Shown: positions 23,051-35,174 of the stretch, one piece after another | How positions within the stretch are numbered: the stretch's first letter is position 1 | Layout of the letters: every line of letters begins with the position of its first letter | NCBI GenBank assembly: GCA_009760855.2 | Contig: WPIO01000004.1 | Location: 6,905,001-6,969,000 of the forward strand | Direction of reading: 5' to 3' | DNA length: 64,000 nucleotides | Source: Cristatella mucedo | Taxonomy: Eukaryota > Bryozoa > Phylactolaemata > Cristatellidae | Made by a program: the position numbers and the translations under genes | Notes under the pieces: generated by a model | The model's input: only the letters and a program-made list of their open reading frames with translations | Database searches by the model: none | What the model was told of the DNA's origin: nothing

Positions 23051-23128
23051 GAGGTAGTCAGCAGCAAGTAAATAAAGATGTTGTATGGTCAGTTGCAGAA
23101 CTTAAAGTCGGTATCGTGGTTGGTGAAA

Positions 23129-23240
23129 AGAGGGAGAGAGAGAGAGAGAGGCAGACGGAGAGACAGACAGACAGACAGACGGGCAGACAGACAGACGGGC
23201 AGACAGACAGACGGGCAGACAGACAGACAGACAGACAGGG
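23129..23240. repeat. (GA)n and (GACA)n/(GGCAGACA)n microsatellite
   Basis: GA units grade into GACA units, with GGGCAGACA interruptions recurring every 16-20 bases. Open frames here, such as Asp-Arg-Gln repeats, are compositional artefacts. Confidence 0.95.
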
Positions 23241-24489
23241 TGAGAGCAGACCGGCCAGAAGTCCTGCCTATAGTCCTGCTACGGTTCTGAGCATCATGAA
23301 ACATAATCCTAGAGGAAGGGTTTACCAGAAACGCGAGAGTATCATTGCAATAACACACAGTATGAGGACCAGCAAGTAGTGAGTGACAGACGTCTAGACA
23401 AGTTGTCCGGTATGCACACGCCTACTCGGTATCGCGATTTATACAATCGCGAATCTTTGTAGTGGTTTGTTGCTGATAGAAAAAAATTTGACCGTGGATC
23501 TGATTTTTCATCTGGAAAGAAGTGACTGGAACAGAAAGTCTAGATTGCTTGCAGACGCTACATAAAGCATGGCAACGATCGCCTTGTGAGGGTAACCCGA
23601 CTTAAGTGAGGAGGGCAAAAGAGCCCGACAAAAGCTCCCCCCTCACAAGTGAGCTGAGAGCAGCACACAACAACGTAAGCAGGCAGGTCAAAAGGGCGCC
23701 AAAGATGTGCGCGAAAAATATTTTTAATGAATGCTGATTTAAATAGATATTCATAATTAGATATTTATTGAAGAAAATAAACACCACCTACAAATAAAAT
23801 TAGAAACACGTCCGCACCATTTAAAATTTAAAACAGTATCAGCAACTTTGAATAAAAAATATTTTCCATTCTAGTGGCAAATAACTTTCAATCGAATCGC
23901 TATGAAGTATTTTCCACCACCACAGATCTTGGTTTGCAGGTCAAGCAACAATTATTAAATTTAATTTTTGTATTGCTGTGATTGGATAACATTGAACTAT
24001 TCACGTAGAGGTTTCATTAATTAATACTGCGTTTAGTCTTTCAGCCTAAACATTCAGATGCGCTTAAAGCTAACCGTTAAATGCTTCACATATCGAGTTA
24101 TTATTAATCAAATTGTAATAGGATTTTTATATTATCGTTGCAGAGCAGCATTTGCATTGTTACTGCTTGAGAGAACTGGATGTACTTCTGCTACTTCAAA
24201 ATCGTCCGTACGATACAATATTTGTTACCTCTCGGTATGGTTTACCAGTCAGTTTTTGGAGGAAAGAAATTCGTTTAAATAAATTAAATCGTATATTTAA
24301 AAGCGAATTATAGTTGCGCTCTTTTAATTATATGCTCATCTGTCGGGATTATTAGTTTGGCTTGCTTTTTTGGTGTGGTTTTGTCATGCAAGCGTTTGGT
24401 AGGGCGCCCATTTTGCGGATTGGGTTTTTCAATACTTGCGTAAACTCTGTTTTCTCATAGCTACTAAGTTAGTTTGGTTGTCAGTCAGT
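23241..24489. other. Unannotated, mostly AT-rich sequence
   Basis: No gene is supported. The first 150 bases may be decayed LINE sequence; the rest has no recognised feature. Confidence 0.4.
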
Positions 24490-24880
24490 TCACAAACCGC
24501 AAATCCTTTGGAGACCGAGCATTTAGTTCGTTTTTTCCCAAAGCCTGGAACTCACTCCCGACTTGCGTTACAACATCCCATGAGTTGACCACAATTATAA
24601 AGAACTTTAAAAAACTTATTTTGGACAGCATTTAGTGGGTCCCTGTGACTCGTCCTTCATTTGCTTATGCGTGCTGACACTGTGCATGCTGCCACTAACC
24701 ACACTTGCATGCTGACCCTGTGCATGTCACCCCTAACCATGTTATTCATGTTATTTGTCAAGCATGATACCACTCACTATTCAATCGTGTTTCCCTTTGC
24801 AGCAAATGTAAAGCGCATAGAAAGATATTGAATTATCTAAGGGCGCTTTATCAAGTGCATTATTATTATTATTATTATTC
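24490..24880 (+). mobile_element. LINE-A copy, 5'-truncated
   Basis: It starts near CAAATCCTTTGGAGACCG, which encodes the KSFGDRAF region. It continues through TGGAACTCACTCCCGACTTG and the 3' UTR blocks, the hairpin (arms AAAGCGCA and GGCGCTTT) and an (ATT)n tail. It is moderately diverged, with the coding part no longer open. Confidence 0.88.
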
Positions 24881-26084
24881 GAGAAATGTTATTTTAGTGC
24901 GACTGTCAGCAACACAGGCGGCAGGGGAGCTGAGAAAGTTCGGATGTTGTAGACGAGATCAAAGCACTGATGCAGTCGTGTAATCAGCATGAATCCGAAT
25001 GCCCAGGTTGTGCTTGGCGATTTGCATTGGCATGAGAGTAATTGCAATTTGAAAATAACCTGGCCCTATAGCTGATCGTACCGGTGCCCCAAATTTTAAC
25101 GGGCATCATCTTACAGCTGGACGTTGACATCGATGCCACACAATCTCTTACTAAGCTAAGATCTAAAAAAATTGGAGTGCAGAGCCAGGTGACACGACAG
25201 ACGCCTAGTAAGGGCTTAGGGATATAGGATATCAACGCGGCCAAGAGATCCGGCAGAGCAGAGCAGTAAAAATCCTCCTTGTTTAGTTTTCCACACGATA
25301 ATCATTAGGCTCCTACTGTAGCGGAGAGTCTGTGGAGTGTTTGGCTCTCAGACCGGACCGGAAATTACCTCCCTCCTTCGCTTTGAAGTTTTGCTGCGAG
25401 AAACCATTTGACTGTCGCAACTCACTTCCAGCGACATGCTTAGAACAGCAATGGAAATGCGTGAATGGGTGAAGTTTTTGGTAATTGTCTGGGTTCTACA
25501 GCTTGGCGAGTTTAATGGAGGCGAGCTAAATCGGCCAGATAGACAGTTGATATTCATTGCCAGCGGCTAATGAATTGTAATGGCTAAGCGCCGATCGAGC
25601 GATAATCTATGGCCAAGGCTGCAAGAAAGCAGACGGAATACTATAGGGCCACCAGTCGTGCTTCCGAATTTGCCTAAGCATTTGAGCTTATTGGAGCTCT
25701 ACGCCACTGAGACGTTGATGTGTGTGTGAGGCGTCGGACGCTCGGCGAAGGAGGCGCACCCAGCCGTTAGCCACTCGGCCATTAGCCAACTGCCCAACTT
25801 GATTCGAAACGAGTCTAGGCGAAGTAAGCACGTCGCCTCACCTGCAGCGTTTCTGGGGCTACCCCCTGCTTGTCTTTACTAAGGGTTTGTTAGTTCGTGT
25901 AAACTAAATCAAGATACAACACACTAATAGAGGATTTTACTGAATTGTATTCACAGCACACAATGTCCCTGTATGTCTAGTTCAGTTGTATCCCCCAACA
26001 GCGGCGTTCCTAGGATATTGCGCTTGTGGGGGCGAACTAGACAGTGGGCAAACCCACTTCCGTTAAGCCATCCATTTTGGCGTC
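24881..26084. other. Unannotated sequence
   Basis: Only short, motif-free open frames are seen. No gene or repeat family is recognised. Confidence 0.4.
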
Positions 26085-26550
26085 ACCCTTATGTTCTACC
26101 GGCCTGTGCAACCAGGCGCTTGCAGCCGGTGCAAAACTCTGCAGCTAGGCTTGTCTGTCGTGAGCGTCTCTTTTGCCACACCACACCACACCACTTGTCG
26201 CCGATCTGCACTGGCTCCCAGTCAAGCCAGGCACCACTTCAAGGTTTTGTCGCTCACTACTAGGTCCCTTCATTATTTGGCTCAAGCCTACATACATGTC
26301 AGATCAACTCCTCCGCCAGGCTAAGCATCGTACCGTTCACTTTTCGGAATCTAACTGTTTACCTATACCTCGCACAAATCTCAAATTCGGAGACCGTCCT
26401 TTAGTTCGTATGCTCCCAAAGCCTGAAACTCACTCCCAACCTGAGTCACGAAATCTCCAGACATGACCATATTTAAAAAGAAACTAAAAATGCGTCTATT
26501 AATCACAGCCATCGAGTATTGATATGATTCGTCGTTTATATGCACTGCCG
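26085..26550 (+). pseudogene. LINE-A copy, coding part, interrupted by a hAT element
   Basis: It reads as the LINE-A C-terminus from RRLQPVQNSAARLVCRE through ADLHWLPVK and RTNLKFGDRP to the end of the ORF, across several frameshifts. The 3' part of the same copy resumes after the hAT element and reaches its hairpin and tail at 26852-26940. Confidence 0.8.
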
Positions 26551-26553
26551 TTA

Positions 26554-26561
26554 ATCTAAAC
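26554..26561 (+). repeat. hAT target-site duplication, left
   Basis: ATCTAAAC, paired with ATTTAAAC at 26748-26755. One mismatch in 8 bp; the length fits hAT transposition. Confidence 0.75.
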
Positions 26562-26747
26562 CAGTGGTTCTCAACCATCCTAATGCCGCGACTCTTTAAT
26601 ACATTTCCTCATGTCGTGGCAACCCCAACCATGAAATTATTGTTTGCGAAATGTGGATATGCGTGTTTTCCGATGGTCTTAGGCGACCTCTTCGAAAGGG
26701 TCGTTCGATCAGCAAGGGGATTATGACCGACAAATGGAGGACCACTG
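26562..26747 (+). mobile_element. SPIN-like hAT non-autonomous transposon
   Basis: The element begins CAGTGGTTCTCAACC and ends with the inverted terminus GAGGACCACTG, with 8-bp flanking duplications. Internal words CCTAATGCCGCGAC, TTTCCTCATGTCGTGG, TGTGTTTTCCGATGGTCTTAG-like sequence and GAAAGGGTCGTTCGA match my recollection of the SPIN group of hAT elements, known for horizontal transfer among animals. It has no transposase and seems to carry an internal deletion. Orientation is by convention. Confidence 0.85.
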
Positions 26748-26755
26748 ATTTAAAC
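26748..26755 (+). repeat. hAT target-site duplication, right
   Basis: ATTTAAAC, partner of the left copy at 26554-26561. Confidence 0.75.
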
Positions 26756-26851
26756 CATAAACTGCAGACCTCAATCTAAACCATTAACTTACAAAACCGA
26801 CTATCTGCGCTAAAGCAAAGCAAAGATCTAAATATCTTTTCTGCTTGGTGA

Positions 26852-26940
26852 TACCTTTGCAGCAAATGTAAAGCGCCTAGAAAGAGATTAAGTTCTCTGA
26901 GGGCGCTTTATCAAGTGCATTATTATTATTATTATTATTA
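26852..26940 (+). mobile_element. LINE-A 3' end (continuation after hAT)
   Basis: TTTGCAGCAAATGTAAAGCG, both intact hairpin arms and (ATT)n. It completes the copy that starts at 26085. Confidence 0.88.
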
Positions 26941-26955
26941 AATTCGGGCTTTGGT

Positions 26956-27099
26956 AGGTCAGATGAGTACACTCTAGCTAATGCCAAGTTTAGTTGTAAA
27001 AGAACAGAGTGAATCCACAAACACACAATTGCCAAAAGCTAATGCAAAGTGATACGCAATAGAATAGAATTTATCATTAAATAGATAATCAATCTAGAA
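26956..27099. other. Unannotated sequence
   Basis: Short AT-rich interval, nothing recognised. Confidence 0.4.
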
Positions 27100-27345
27100 T
27101 GTATGCATCTCCGTCTGTAACTCCACAAAGTCGTAAAGACCATGTGGGTGTTACGCAGGAAAGTTTTGTACAGCACACTCACAGCCTAAGCGGCTTTCGG
27201 TACGCACTCGGTAGCCAACAGACTTCGCCTCACGCAACAAAGAGAAAGTGGGAAGCATAGCAGAGTCAGGAGAGCAGTTGAGGTAGTGAGTAGCATAGAA
27301 GTAGCAGCTCAGGACCACTGAAAAGGATGTGCCATAGTCAGCAGT
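27100..27345 (-). repeat. Family D repeat
   Basis: It contains ATCTCCGTCTGTAACTCCAC, GGGTGTTACGCAGGA, AAGCGGCTTTCGGTA, CCAACAGACTTCGCCTCACG and GAGAGCAGTTGAGGTAGTGA in the same order as the 63.7-kb copy. It is the reverse complement of the 54.1-kb copy. Confidence 0.8.
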
Positions 27346-27831
27346 AGGAGAGTAGTTATCGAATTACCATTTAATAGACAATCAGAACTGATCTTGAATA
27401 GGTTTATTCAAGTTCTCGTTTACGCTAGTCCTGTGTGCTTAACAGCTGCTCTGAATCGTAAGCTGGCAAGGCTTGGTCATACAATGAGCATAGTTGAAGG
27501 AACAAGCTCATCCAAAAAATTGGCTCGTGCCATGTTGTTTTATTGAACTAGTGAGAGAAGGCTGTATGGAGGGTTAAACAGAAGTGGCTAGGAGGATATT
27601 TTTTAAAGATGTCGTAAGTGTCGAGGTCTTGGGATTCCAAATTCTTAGACGGCGTGTGAGGTCATAGGGCTGTGAAACTGCTGGCGATGCTGCACGTGGT
27701 CTGGCAAAAGTCCATAAGGGCTCTGCGGCCGGCTGCTGGGCAGACTTGGATACCAGCAGCGCCCGTCGGAGGATATTTATATTAGCGTTCGCGATACCTG
27801 GGCCCAGCAGCCTTCGGCCCTGGCAACAGGG

Positions 27832-28647
27832 TTGGCCCGATGTCACTGTGGTCGGACGCCAGTAAGTGTCTCCAGCTGCTCTCCTGCCACCTCTCGCTGG
27901 CCGACCCTGAAGTGCTGGGTGCGTCCGTCAAACCTGCCTGTGCCGAACACTGAGTCGAGCAGCGAGTGGTCATCACGGAGTTTCGAGAGTTTGCTAGCCA
28001 GGTTCGTCAAAGACCGTGCTTGGGCCTCCCAGCGCACACAGGGCAGGGTCAGCTGCTGGCTGCTGGGCGCCTACAGATTCGCTACCCAGTCACTTCTTGA
28101 CCACGGGTCTTGGACTTGTTCCGGGCTTGGCAGTTCGTGCACCAAGCCGGCCTGGACTTTTGCCAGTGGCTGCTGCCAGGAGTCCGGGTACCCTGGGACG
28201 GTTAACAGCTGCTGCCTATGCCGCACGGAGGCAGATACCGTTAACCACGTGCTGAGCCACAGCTGGCCGATGCTGCATGCAATTACAGCCCGACACAACC
28301 GGGTTCTGGGCGGCCTAATCTGAGCTCTTCCGGGCGCCAGGCTCAACTGCTTGTAGGCAGGCGGTGCCCTCCAGCTTGCCTGTGGTCTGGCTCTCAAGCC
28401 GGACCTGGTCGTCGACAACGGCACTGATTTAGTCATTGCGGATGTGGCAGTGCCGTTCGACTGCAGCCAGGACGCTCTGACTGGTGGCCGGAACAAGACC
28501 TATATAACTATATATAACTATACAGCAGTCGCCCAGGCTTTCTGCCAGCTGGCTACCGGTCGGCATACCGGTCAGGCCATTCGTGGTCGGGGTTCTCGGC
28601 AGCTGGTGGCCGAACAACGATGCTTGCCTCGGCATCTCAAGCACTGA
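27832..28647 (+). pseudogene. R2/NeSL-type retrotransposon relic: zinc knuckle and restriction-like endonuclease
   Basis: One plus-strand frame, broken by stops at 28321 and 28354, encodes the C-terminal end of a site-specific-type non-LTR element. A knuckle-like CLCRTEADTVNHVLSHSW is followed by ARHNRVL at 28215-28310. At 28399-28443 comes PDLVVDNGTDLVIAD, followed by VAVPFD. PD-X12-D is the signature of the restriction-like endonuclease in R2, NeSL and HERO elements. FVHQAGLD, read in another frame near 28135, matches the helix usually found upstream. No reverse transcriptase remains. The GC-rich codons contrast with the AT-rich flanks. It is a dead fragment. Confidence 0.7.
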
Positions 28648-29309
28648 GGGGGGCATTAAGGCCGCACGGCATCTCTGACGCCAACACCGGCTCGGAAGCC
28701 GCGTGGTGCTTATTCCTGAACCGGGACGCCAGCATACCACCCACAACCCCGGCAGAGCGGGCAACGCCGGCTAATTTATATATGCTAGCTACATTTTTTT
28801 TTCAATAAATTGTATATTATGTCACTCAAATGAAGGCATTGCATTCTGCCTCGGCAGTGAACGTTAAAATCGAGCTGGCGATCTAATATGTAGCAGCACA
28901 TTGAAGATTCTTCATCAAAAAACTGTTCTGGTTCAGTCAGTGCAGACTCGTAAAAAAGTGCAAGCATTTATTATGACGAATGCAAAGCTTGGGTCTAGAG
29001 TTCGGCAGTGTGCTAACAGTGTACTGGTCAATGCACACCGTGAGCTGAGCTGAAGTTTCGGAGCCGTCGAATCCAGGGCTCAAGCCAGAGTTTGTAGTAG
29101 CTGGGGGCAAGCAGTCCACAGCTATCATAAATAGCTGATCCTGAATCTTTGTACAAGGCTCCACGACTCACTGCATCACTACATAGCAATTGGCTGATCG
29201 TGCAACTGCAGACACACCTAGTAGAAGAATAGTTGCCAGGTGATCGCGAGACCTAAAGGCTTCACAAAGCAGGAGTAGCTTTTAGCTTTGCAATAATAAT
29301 AGTAACAGG
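28648..29309. other. Unannotated sequence
   Basis: The first 150 bases may be the 3' UTR of the R2-type relic. The rest has short open frames without motifs. Confidence 0.4.
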
Positions 29310-30240
29310 TCATTTGCATAGTATCTTAATAGAATGTAATCTATCCATGTGCTTAACAACTCACTCCGAGAAATTCCATACCGTGGGGTCTGTGACATGC
29401 ACAAAATCAAGCACGTACAAAGCAAACAAGTACCATGTTTAGGCCAGCATGTTTAAGCAAACATGGAGACACGCATGGCCACTGGTACAAACTCTGGCCA
29501 GAAACACAGAATCAGGTACAGGTACAGGTACACAAAGAGAGCACACAGAAGACAAGTTCATTGGGGTAAAGGGATTGTAGACAGACATGCATCTTTAGCT
29601 GAGTCGTAAAAGTTACATGGTTATTGCAGGTAATGGCCACAGCTAAAAGCGAGTTTCAGGCTTACGGTGCATAACAGCTGAAGGATTGGTCACCAAATAA
29701 TTTCAATTTAGTGGAAAGGACACCCTGATGACCAGATGTTGTAGAGAGGGTGGTGCAAGCCCGCACAGAAGGAGCGAGAAGCTGGGACAGCAGGCGGTTA
29801 CAAGCAAGTGAAACCACCTGCCAAGTCATAATAAGGATTGTAAAATCAATTTAATACTTGCTGTTGAGCCTTCGGAGCTCAGACAGAAGTGGTGTGTCCT
29901 TGCAGCCAAACCTCTGACGACAGACCAGACGAGCAGCTGAGAACCAGTGGCAGCCGATTAAGGGCACATGCCAGGTGTCCCAAATAAAGGGAATTGCGAT
30001 AATCTAAACGTGGAGTCACAAACCAGGGAGCTGGCTTCGGTGTCAAACTCTTATCGCAACAGGCCTTAAGTTTAGCGATGCTACTTAGCTGCCCGTAGGT
30101 GGACTCGACAGGGCTGGCAGCTCATCTAGTGACACGTCGTTTTGTATAATTAAGTGAGTCTAGATTGTGGGCTGTCGTCACGACAGTGTCGGCTGAACCA
30201 ATCTCGAGAGTTAGGTCCTCCAACTCCGAAAGGCGATGCA
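29310..30240 (-). pseudogene. CR1-like LINE relic (second family)
   Basis: On the minus strand, QLSSIAKLKACCDKSL precedes VTPRLDYRNSLYLGHLACAL and NRLPLV near 30090-29930. TKLKLFGDQSFSCYAP then NSLLAVAITCNN lie near 29700-29610. The order and spacing match a CR1 C-terminus, but the wording differs from LINE-A. The 3' flank down to 29310 looks like its UTR. Many stops. Confidence 0.65.
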
Positions 30241-31371
30241 GGTATGCCCATACTATTAGTTTAGTCTATAACCACTAAGTCTTGTTAAGTTAGTAGCAAT
30301 CCTAGTGCTTATGCCGTCGATACAAGCAGTACGCGAATTAAATGAGCCGGCTCGAGGAGCGAGGCTCAGCAAGGGCAAAGGGCAAAGGTTGAGCCACGAG
30401 CCATCGAAGGCATCGAAGTCAGCCCAGCTACTACTACGGCTTGGCTCTGTTCTGTGCTAAAGGAGCTGCCAATATATGCTTGTTATTGCGGTCAGGCTCC
30501 GACGGTTCGGAATTTTTTTACAGAAGATTCGTCGTCTGACCTTTGGCTGCTTCACAGCTACAATGACAAAGTCACCTCATGCTCGGTTGCCAAGGCAGAA
30601 CACAACGGCCTCGTGCAGAGTGCCGACCCGGTGCCTGTTTAGCATTACGATCGCCCTCAATGTTACAGCTCAGCTATTGGTCGTGTATTTACGGCTCAGC
30701 AATGTTTGGCCAGGGGGGGGGCCGAAACTAGAGGTGGGCTCAGCAGCAGCACTCAGGTAGGGAAGATCAGGGAGGCAAGGGACCAATCAGGGAGGCCAGA
30801 AGCCAGCACATGGCAGCCTGATAAAGCACTGCAGCTTGCGGACCACCTTCGGCGACGAAAGCCGATTTCTGCTATTGGCTATAAGTCACGACTGACAACC
30901 AGTCGTTGGGAGGCATCGACCAGCATGCAGATGGTGGCAAAACGTGCAGGCGGTGACACAGACTTAATGCCTGAGAGTTCGCCATTAATTTCTGTTTTAT
31001 TATAGCTGAAGAAGACATATGTCAGGTGGCAATGCACTTGAGTGGTGAAGATGGTTGTATTAGTATTTAAGTAAAAAGTTACACAGTGTGCCTATGCAAT
31101 GCAAGCAAAAGCTAGTGGCATTCCACATGCCGCGCACAGCGCCCTTTTGCACAGCAGCAAGCACTATCGACAGGCACAGATCACAGGATGCATCCATGCC
31201 CAGCAGGAAGTAAATAAATAATAGCCATGTAGGGCAGTCTGACGGGACACCTGCAGCCTACTCTCACCCTCCATAAAAATCATAAAGTGCCTCAGCATCG
31301 GGATCACTTGGTTACAAAAAATAAGGGAATCCTACTGTCTAAATATATTGCACAAGCTTCATATACCCTGC
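30241..31371. other. Unannotated sequence
   Basis: A 99-codon frame at 30706-31005 has no motif and no clear splice pair. No gene is called. Confidence 0.4.
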
Positions 31372-31541
31372 AAACAAGATCGTGAAACTTCCGACAGACA
31401 ATGTCGAGTTGAGTGCATCAGCTATCTGACCCAGCATCTTCATAGCACATTCAAACCCTACAACGGACACACCAAAACTTGGGCATAACTCGATGAGCAG
31501 ACCACCAAGAGATGACGAAGTGCACAAACTAGCCTCTGGCC
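31372..31541 (-). CDS. Candidate orphan exon, unknown protein
   Basis: A minus-strand open segment follows an acceptor-like TTGACTTCATGGCAG and ends at a donor-like TTGCAGGGTATATG; if unspliced it runs to a stop at 31339. The product has a protein-like composition: LCTSSSLGGLLIELCPSFG followed by ECAMKMLGQIADALN and VGSFTILFAGYMKLVQ. No family is recognised. It lies beyond the poly(A) signal of the minus-strand gene at 35.4-53.6 kb, so it would be part of another gene. A chance open frame is quite possible. Confidence 0.25.
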
Positions 31542-33984
31542 TGCCATGAAGTCAATGACCGATCCAATCTATCGGTCGGATAAGCCACGGCAGCCTGGGT
31601 ACACTACGTGTTCAGCACCACAGATGGGCACAGATCTAAGCTTATTTAAACTAGCATGAACCAATCAACGAATCGTTAAAGGGTGCACGAGAATGCACCA
31701 GATGCACACGAACAGGTCTTAGCAGAATTATGCAAGAGCAGTGCAAGACACCTTAGACTTATTCTTGTCGTACGTCTACCGAGCAAGAGCTCTCAGTAAG
31801 TACTGCCACTGCAAACAGTAGCAGTCATCGGCAAGGGGGGGGGCCGTTCTATACTGCCACCAATTACAACTGGGGCAAAGGACAGGGAGCAAAGGGGGTT
31901 GGTATCGTTAGCTCCTTGGCTGGCTACAATAGAGAGTGCCGTGCAACTGCAGAATGTGCATTCATAAAGACCCTCGAGCACGGCCCACTAAGCCTGTATA
32001 CATGTGATGCAATATGAGCAACTGGCCATACACAGAGCAGCACCTACATAGTCTATATAACTTGCTGCCAAAATGCCCCAGTCAAAATGCAAGCTCACCT
32101 AGAAAGCAGATGTCAGCTGTGGCGGGGGTGCCAGCAAAGGATCACGAGGTTTCAGCTCCAGCTCCAGGCATGCTGTGCATATGGCTATTACAAAGGTAAA
32201 TCGTGCAGGCTTTTAACTTGCAGTGAATACTCGGCCAAAGCAAGAATCTTTTGGGCTACGACGTGTGCTATAAATCTGCCACAGGCCTGGCAAGCCTGGT
32301 CGACGATGCCGGCAAAATAGCTCTCAGGGCTCTCCATCAGAGCCACTCATCAATATAAACAAGCATGCCGACTATTCGGTTAAATATGTTAACATGTTTT
32401 TAGCCTCACACGTGTTTGGAAAATCCAGAATAATCATATGTTATTAACAGGCCACGCAGGGACCGTCATTTTATGAGCCCTCTTAGCCACGATTGCAGAC
32501 ACACTTGGCCAGCAGCTGCATGTAGCCTGCCAACGGCAGAATGAATGCAGCAGCAGCAGCTGCTTCAACTAAGCTATGGGGGACCAACAGCGTACGGCCA
32601 TCGGTAAGTGACGATAAGAGATCGAGGCGAACAAGAATGCCAGCTTGCTTTCAACATCATTCAGAGGTTTGAAAGCAAGACTTCGAAAGAGCGCGACACG
32701 AACGGCTCCACCGGCCTTGACACGAGAGATATAGGGAGGCAATAATTTTGCCTAAAAACTCCGGAATTTGGGTCTTCCCAAAGTAAACTCGAGCGGGCTG
32801 CTAGTAGGTCTACATGAACTCGACAAGCCCAAGCCGGTTTCCACAGTCTCAATATGACAGCTAAACCGATCATTTGAAAGACAGGCCTGGCTGGTAGTGC
32901 TCTGCCATGCCTAGCTTTACCGGCACGCCCAATGGGTTCCTTATTTGCATTTGATAAAGGCGGAGCGTGTCTCAAACCGAACAACGCCTAGCGATTACGT
33001 TGCCTTACCAGCTGCCTCCTTAGGTCAGCAATGCAGGCATCCTTTTCCAGGCACGCCTGCTGCAGACTCCGCCTCTCAGATTCTTCCTATAGAAAACCAC
33101 AAGTCACAGCATAAGCTTTAATCAGGGGCTTCGAATCTAAATGTGGGATTAAGTTCAAAAGTCATCGCTTGCCAAAAATTTCGTAAGGTCGAGTTGCTGC
33201 TGTTGGCAGCATGCACAAAGAGCAACCGTGAAATAGCCGAACACAGAAAAAAAGTATAAGCACAAACCATTGCAGCCTCCCAACTGCAAGCTCCCACAGT
33301 ATTCGCTTTGCTGGCACCTAATCTATCGTGTGCATGATATCCAGCTGGGACCTCGGGGTAATCCTGCCATAAGTCGTGCTGCTCGTAACATCAATATACT
33401 TTTAATGATTTAAAAAAGGAAAGAACTAGAGTACACGATGGGAGCTCAACAAAGACATATCTTTGCAAAAAAGGTAACCTTATATATTTTGTTTTCGGAA
33501 AACGTATATATCACAGGCCAGCCCAGGCCATGCCATGCGACCATGCCGAGGCTTCACGAGGCATTCTTCAAAGGTGCATGCAAGTACAAGCTCCAACCAC
33601 CCTCTGTGCTGCCTCCAATTTTTTCCTATGCTAATTTTATCGGTACTATTAATTTTGCAAGACTTCTTATCAGCAGTTCCAATGTCTTAAGCAGTAATAG
33701 CAACGTCATCCCGATCACACAAGGAAGTGTTTAATCAAGTGAATGCAGTGCTCACTGGGACAGTGCTGCGGGTTACTTGTCCCTAAGCAAGAGGAAGCTT
33801 TTCTCTAAATATAGGACGTGCCACACGGCTACAGGTCGTCCTATAAACTAGGGGATTACTGCAAAAATCAGCAGGCTACAGTGCTACAATTCGATTTGAG
33901 TGCTTGTTTAAGATGATTGCCCAAAAAATCTCAACATCATCGATCTTTGAATGAGATTCATCCAGCATTGCAGACTGATCATGT
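31542..33984. other. Unannotated sequence
   Basis: Mixed unique DNA. Open frames at 32661-32984 (minus) and 33438-33734 (plus) lack recognised domains. A homopolymer G run sits near 31838. Confidence 0.4.
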
Positions 33985-34391
33985 GCACCCATACCTCATA
34001 CAAATCTCAAATCCTTTGGAGACCATGCCTTTAGTTCGCATGCTCCTAAACCCTGGAGCTCACTCGCGACTTGTGTCACGGCATCTTCTGACTTGTCTAC
34101 ATTAAAAAAAAGAAACTGAAAAAGCATCGATTCAAAATTTTTTTTAGAGGGTCCCTGTGATTCGTCCTTTATACGCTTATGCGTGCTGACAATGTGCATG
34201 GTGTGACTAACCACAGTTGCATGCCGACCCTGTGCATGCCACCCCTAACCATGTTAATCTTGTTCTCATTGAGAATGCTACCACTAACCATTCGATCGTG
34301 CTTCCTTAGCAGCAAATTTTAAGTGCGTGAAAGGAGATTTGAGTTCTCTGAGGGCACTTCATCAAATGCATTATTATTATTATTATTATTG
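33985..34391 (+). mobile_element. LINE-A copy, 5'-truncated
   Basis: It starts at the RTNLKSFGDRAF-encoding region (CTCAAATCCTTTGGAGACCA) and includes the whole 3' UTR and the (ATT)n tail. The hairpin arms here are AAGTGC and GCACTT: both differ from the usual AAGCGC/GCGCTT yet still pair. Confidence 0.88.
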
Positions 34392-34991
34392 TGTACATAC
34401 AAATCTGGAATTATGCAATGCATACAGCACCTCTTCAACCCGTCAGCCAAGTGCAGAAATGCAGTACGGATAGAGAAACAAACTGTAAACACAGGTTGAT
34501 TTACAAACAGGAGCCTATTGACATACTTTGCTGATTGATTTGGATACTGAGTTGATTACTTTTGTGGAAATCCTCGTTGGGGCCTTTGCAAGTTTCTAAT
34601 ACAAGCTTCCCCAAAATGTACCAATAGTGCATTGCCAATTATTTTTAATCGTATAGCCACCAGCCGATGTGAGACTGTGCTGCACTCTAACTCTGTCCTG
34701 CCCATTCCTGATGGCAACCAATACAATTAATGTGAACCTAAACTACATAAACTAAAAGGCACATCAAAGTAAGGAAGAACACCTCGTAGGGGCAGACTGG
34801 ATTGCGACCTGTAATGACTGATGTATAATGACTGATTTGTCACATATTTCAAAACTGCCAGAGCAACTAACACTTTCAGTGTAACACACCAGAAAATAAG
34901 AGGCAACGAACTAGTGTAACTCTGAAGAGCTAGGCAAGTGGGAGGCAAAAAAAAGTGCAGCAAAAAGAGCAAAAGAGTGGGAGTGGAAAAA

Positions 34992-34995
<4 letters not shown>
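34392..34995. other. Unannotated sequence
   Basis: AT-rich, no supported feature. Confidence 0.4.
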
Positions 34996-35064
<69 letters not shown>

Positions 35065-35101
35065 AAGAAAGACACAGACAGACAGACAGACAGACAGACA
35101 G

Positions 35102-35170
<69 letters not shown>
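34996..35170. repeat. (GA)n with central (GACA)n
   Basis: Long GA runs flank a GACA block at 35070-35102. Reading frames through it are Arg/Glu or Ser/Leu dipeptide artefacts. Confidence 0.96.
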
Positions 35171-35174
<4 letters not shown>

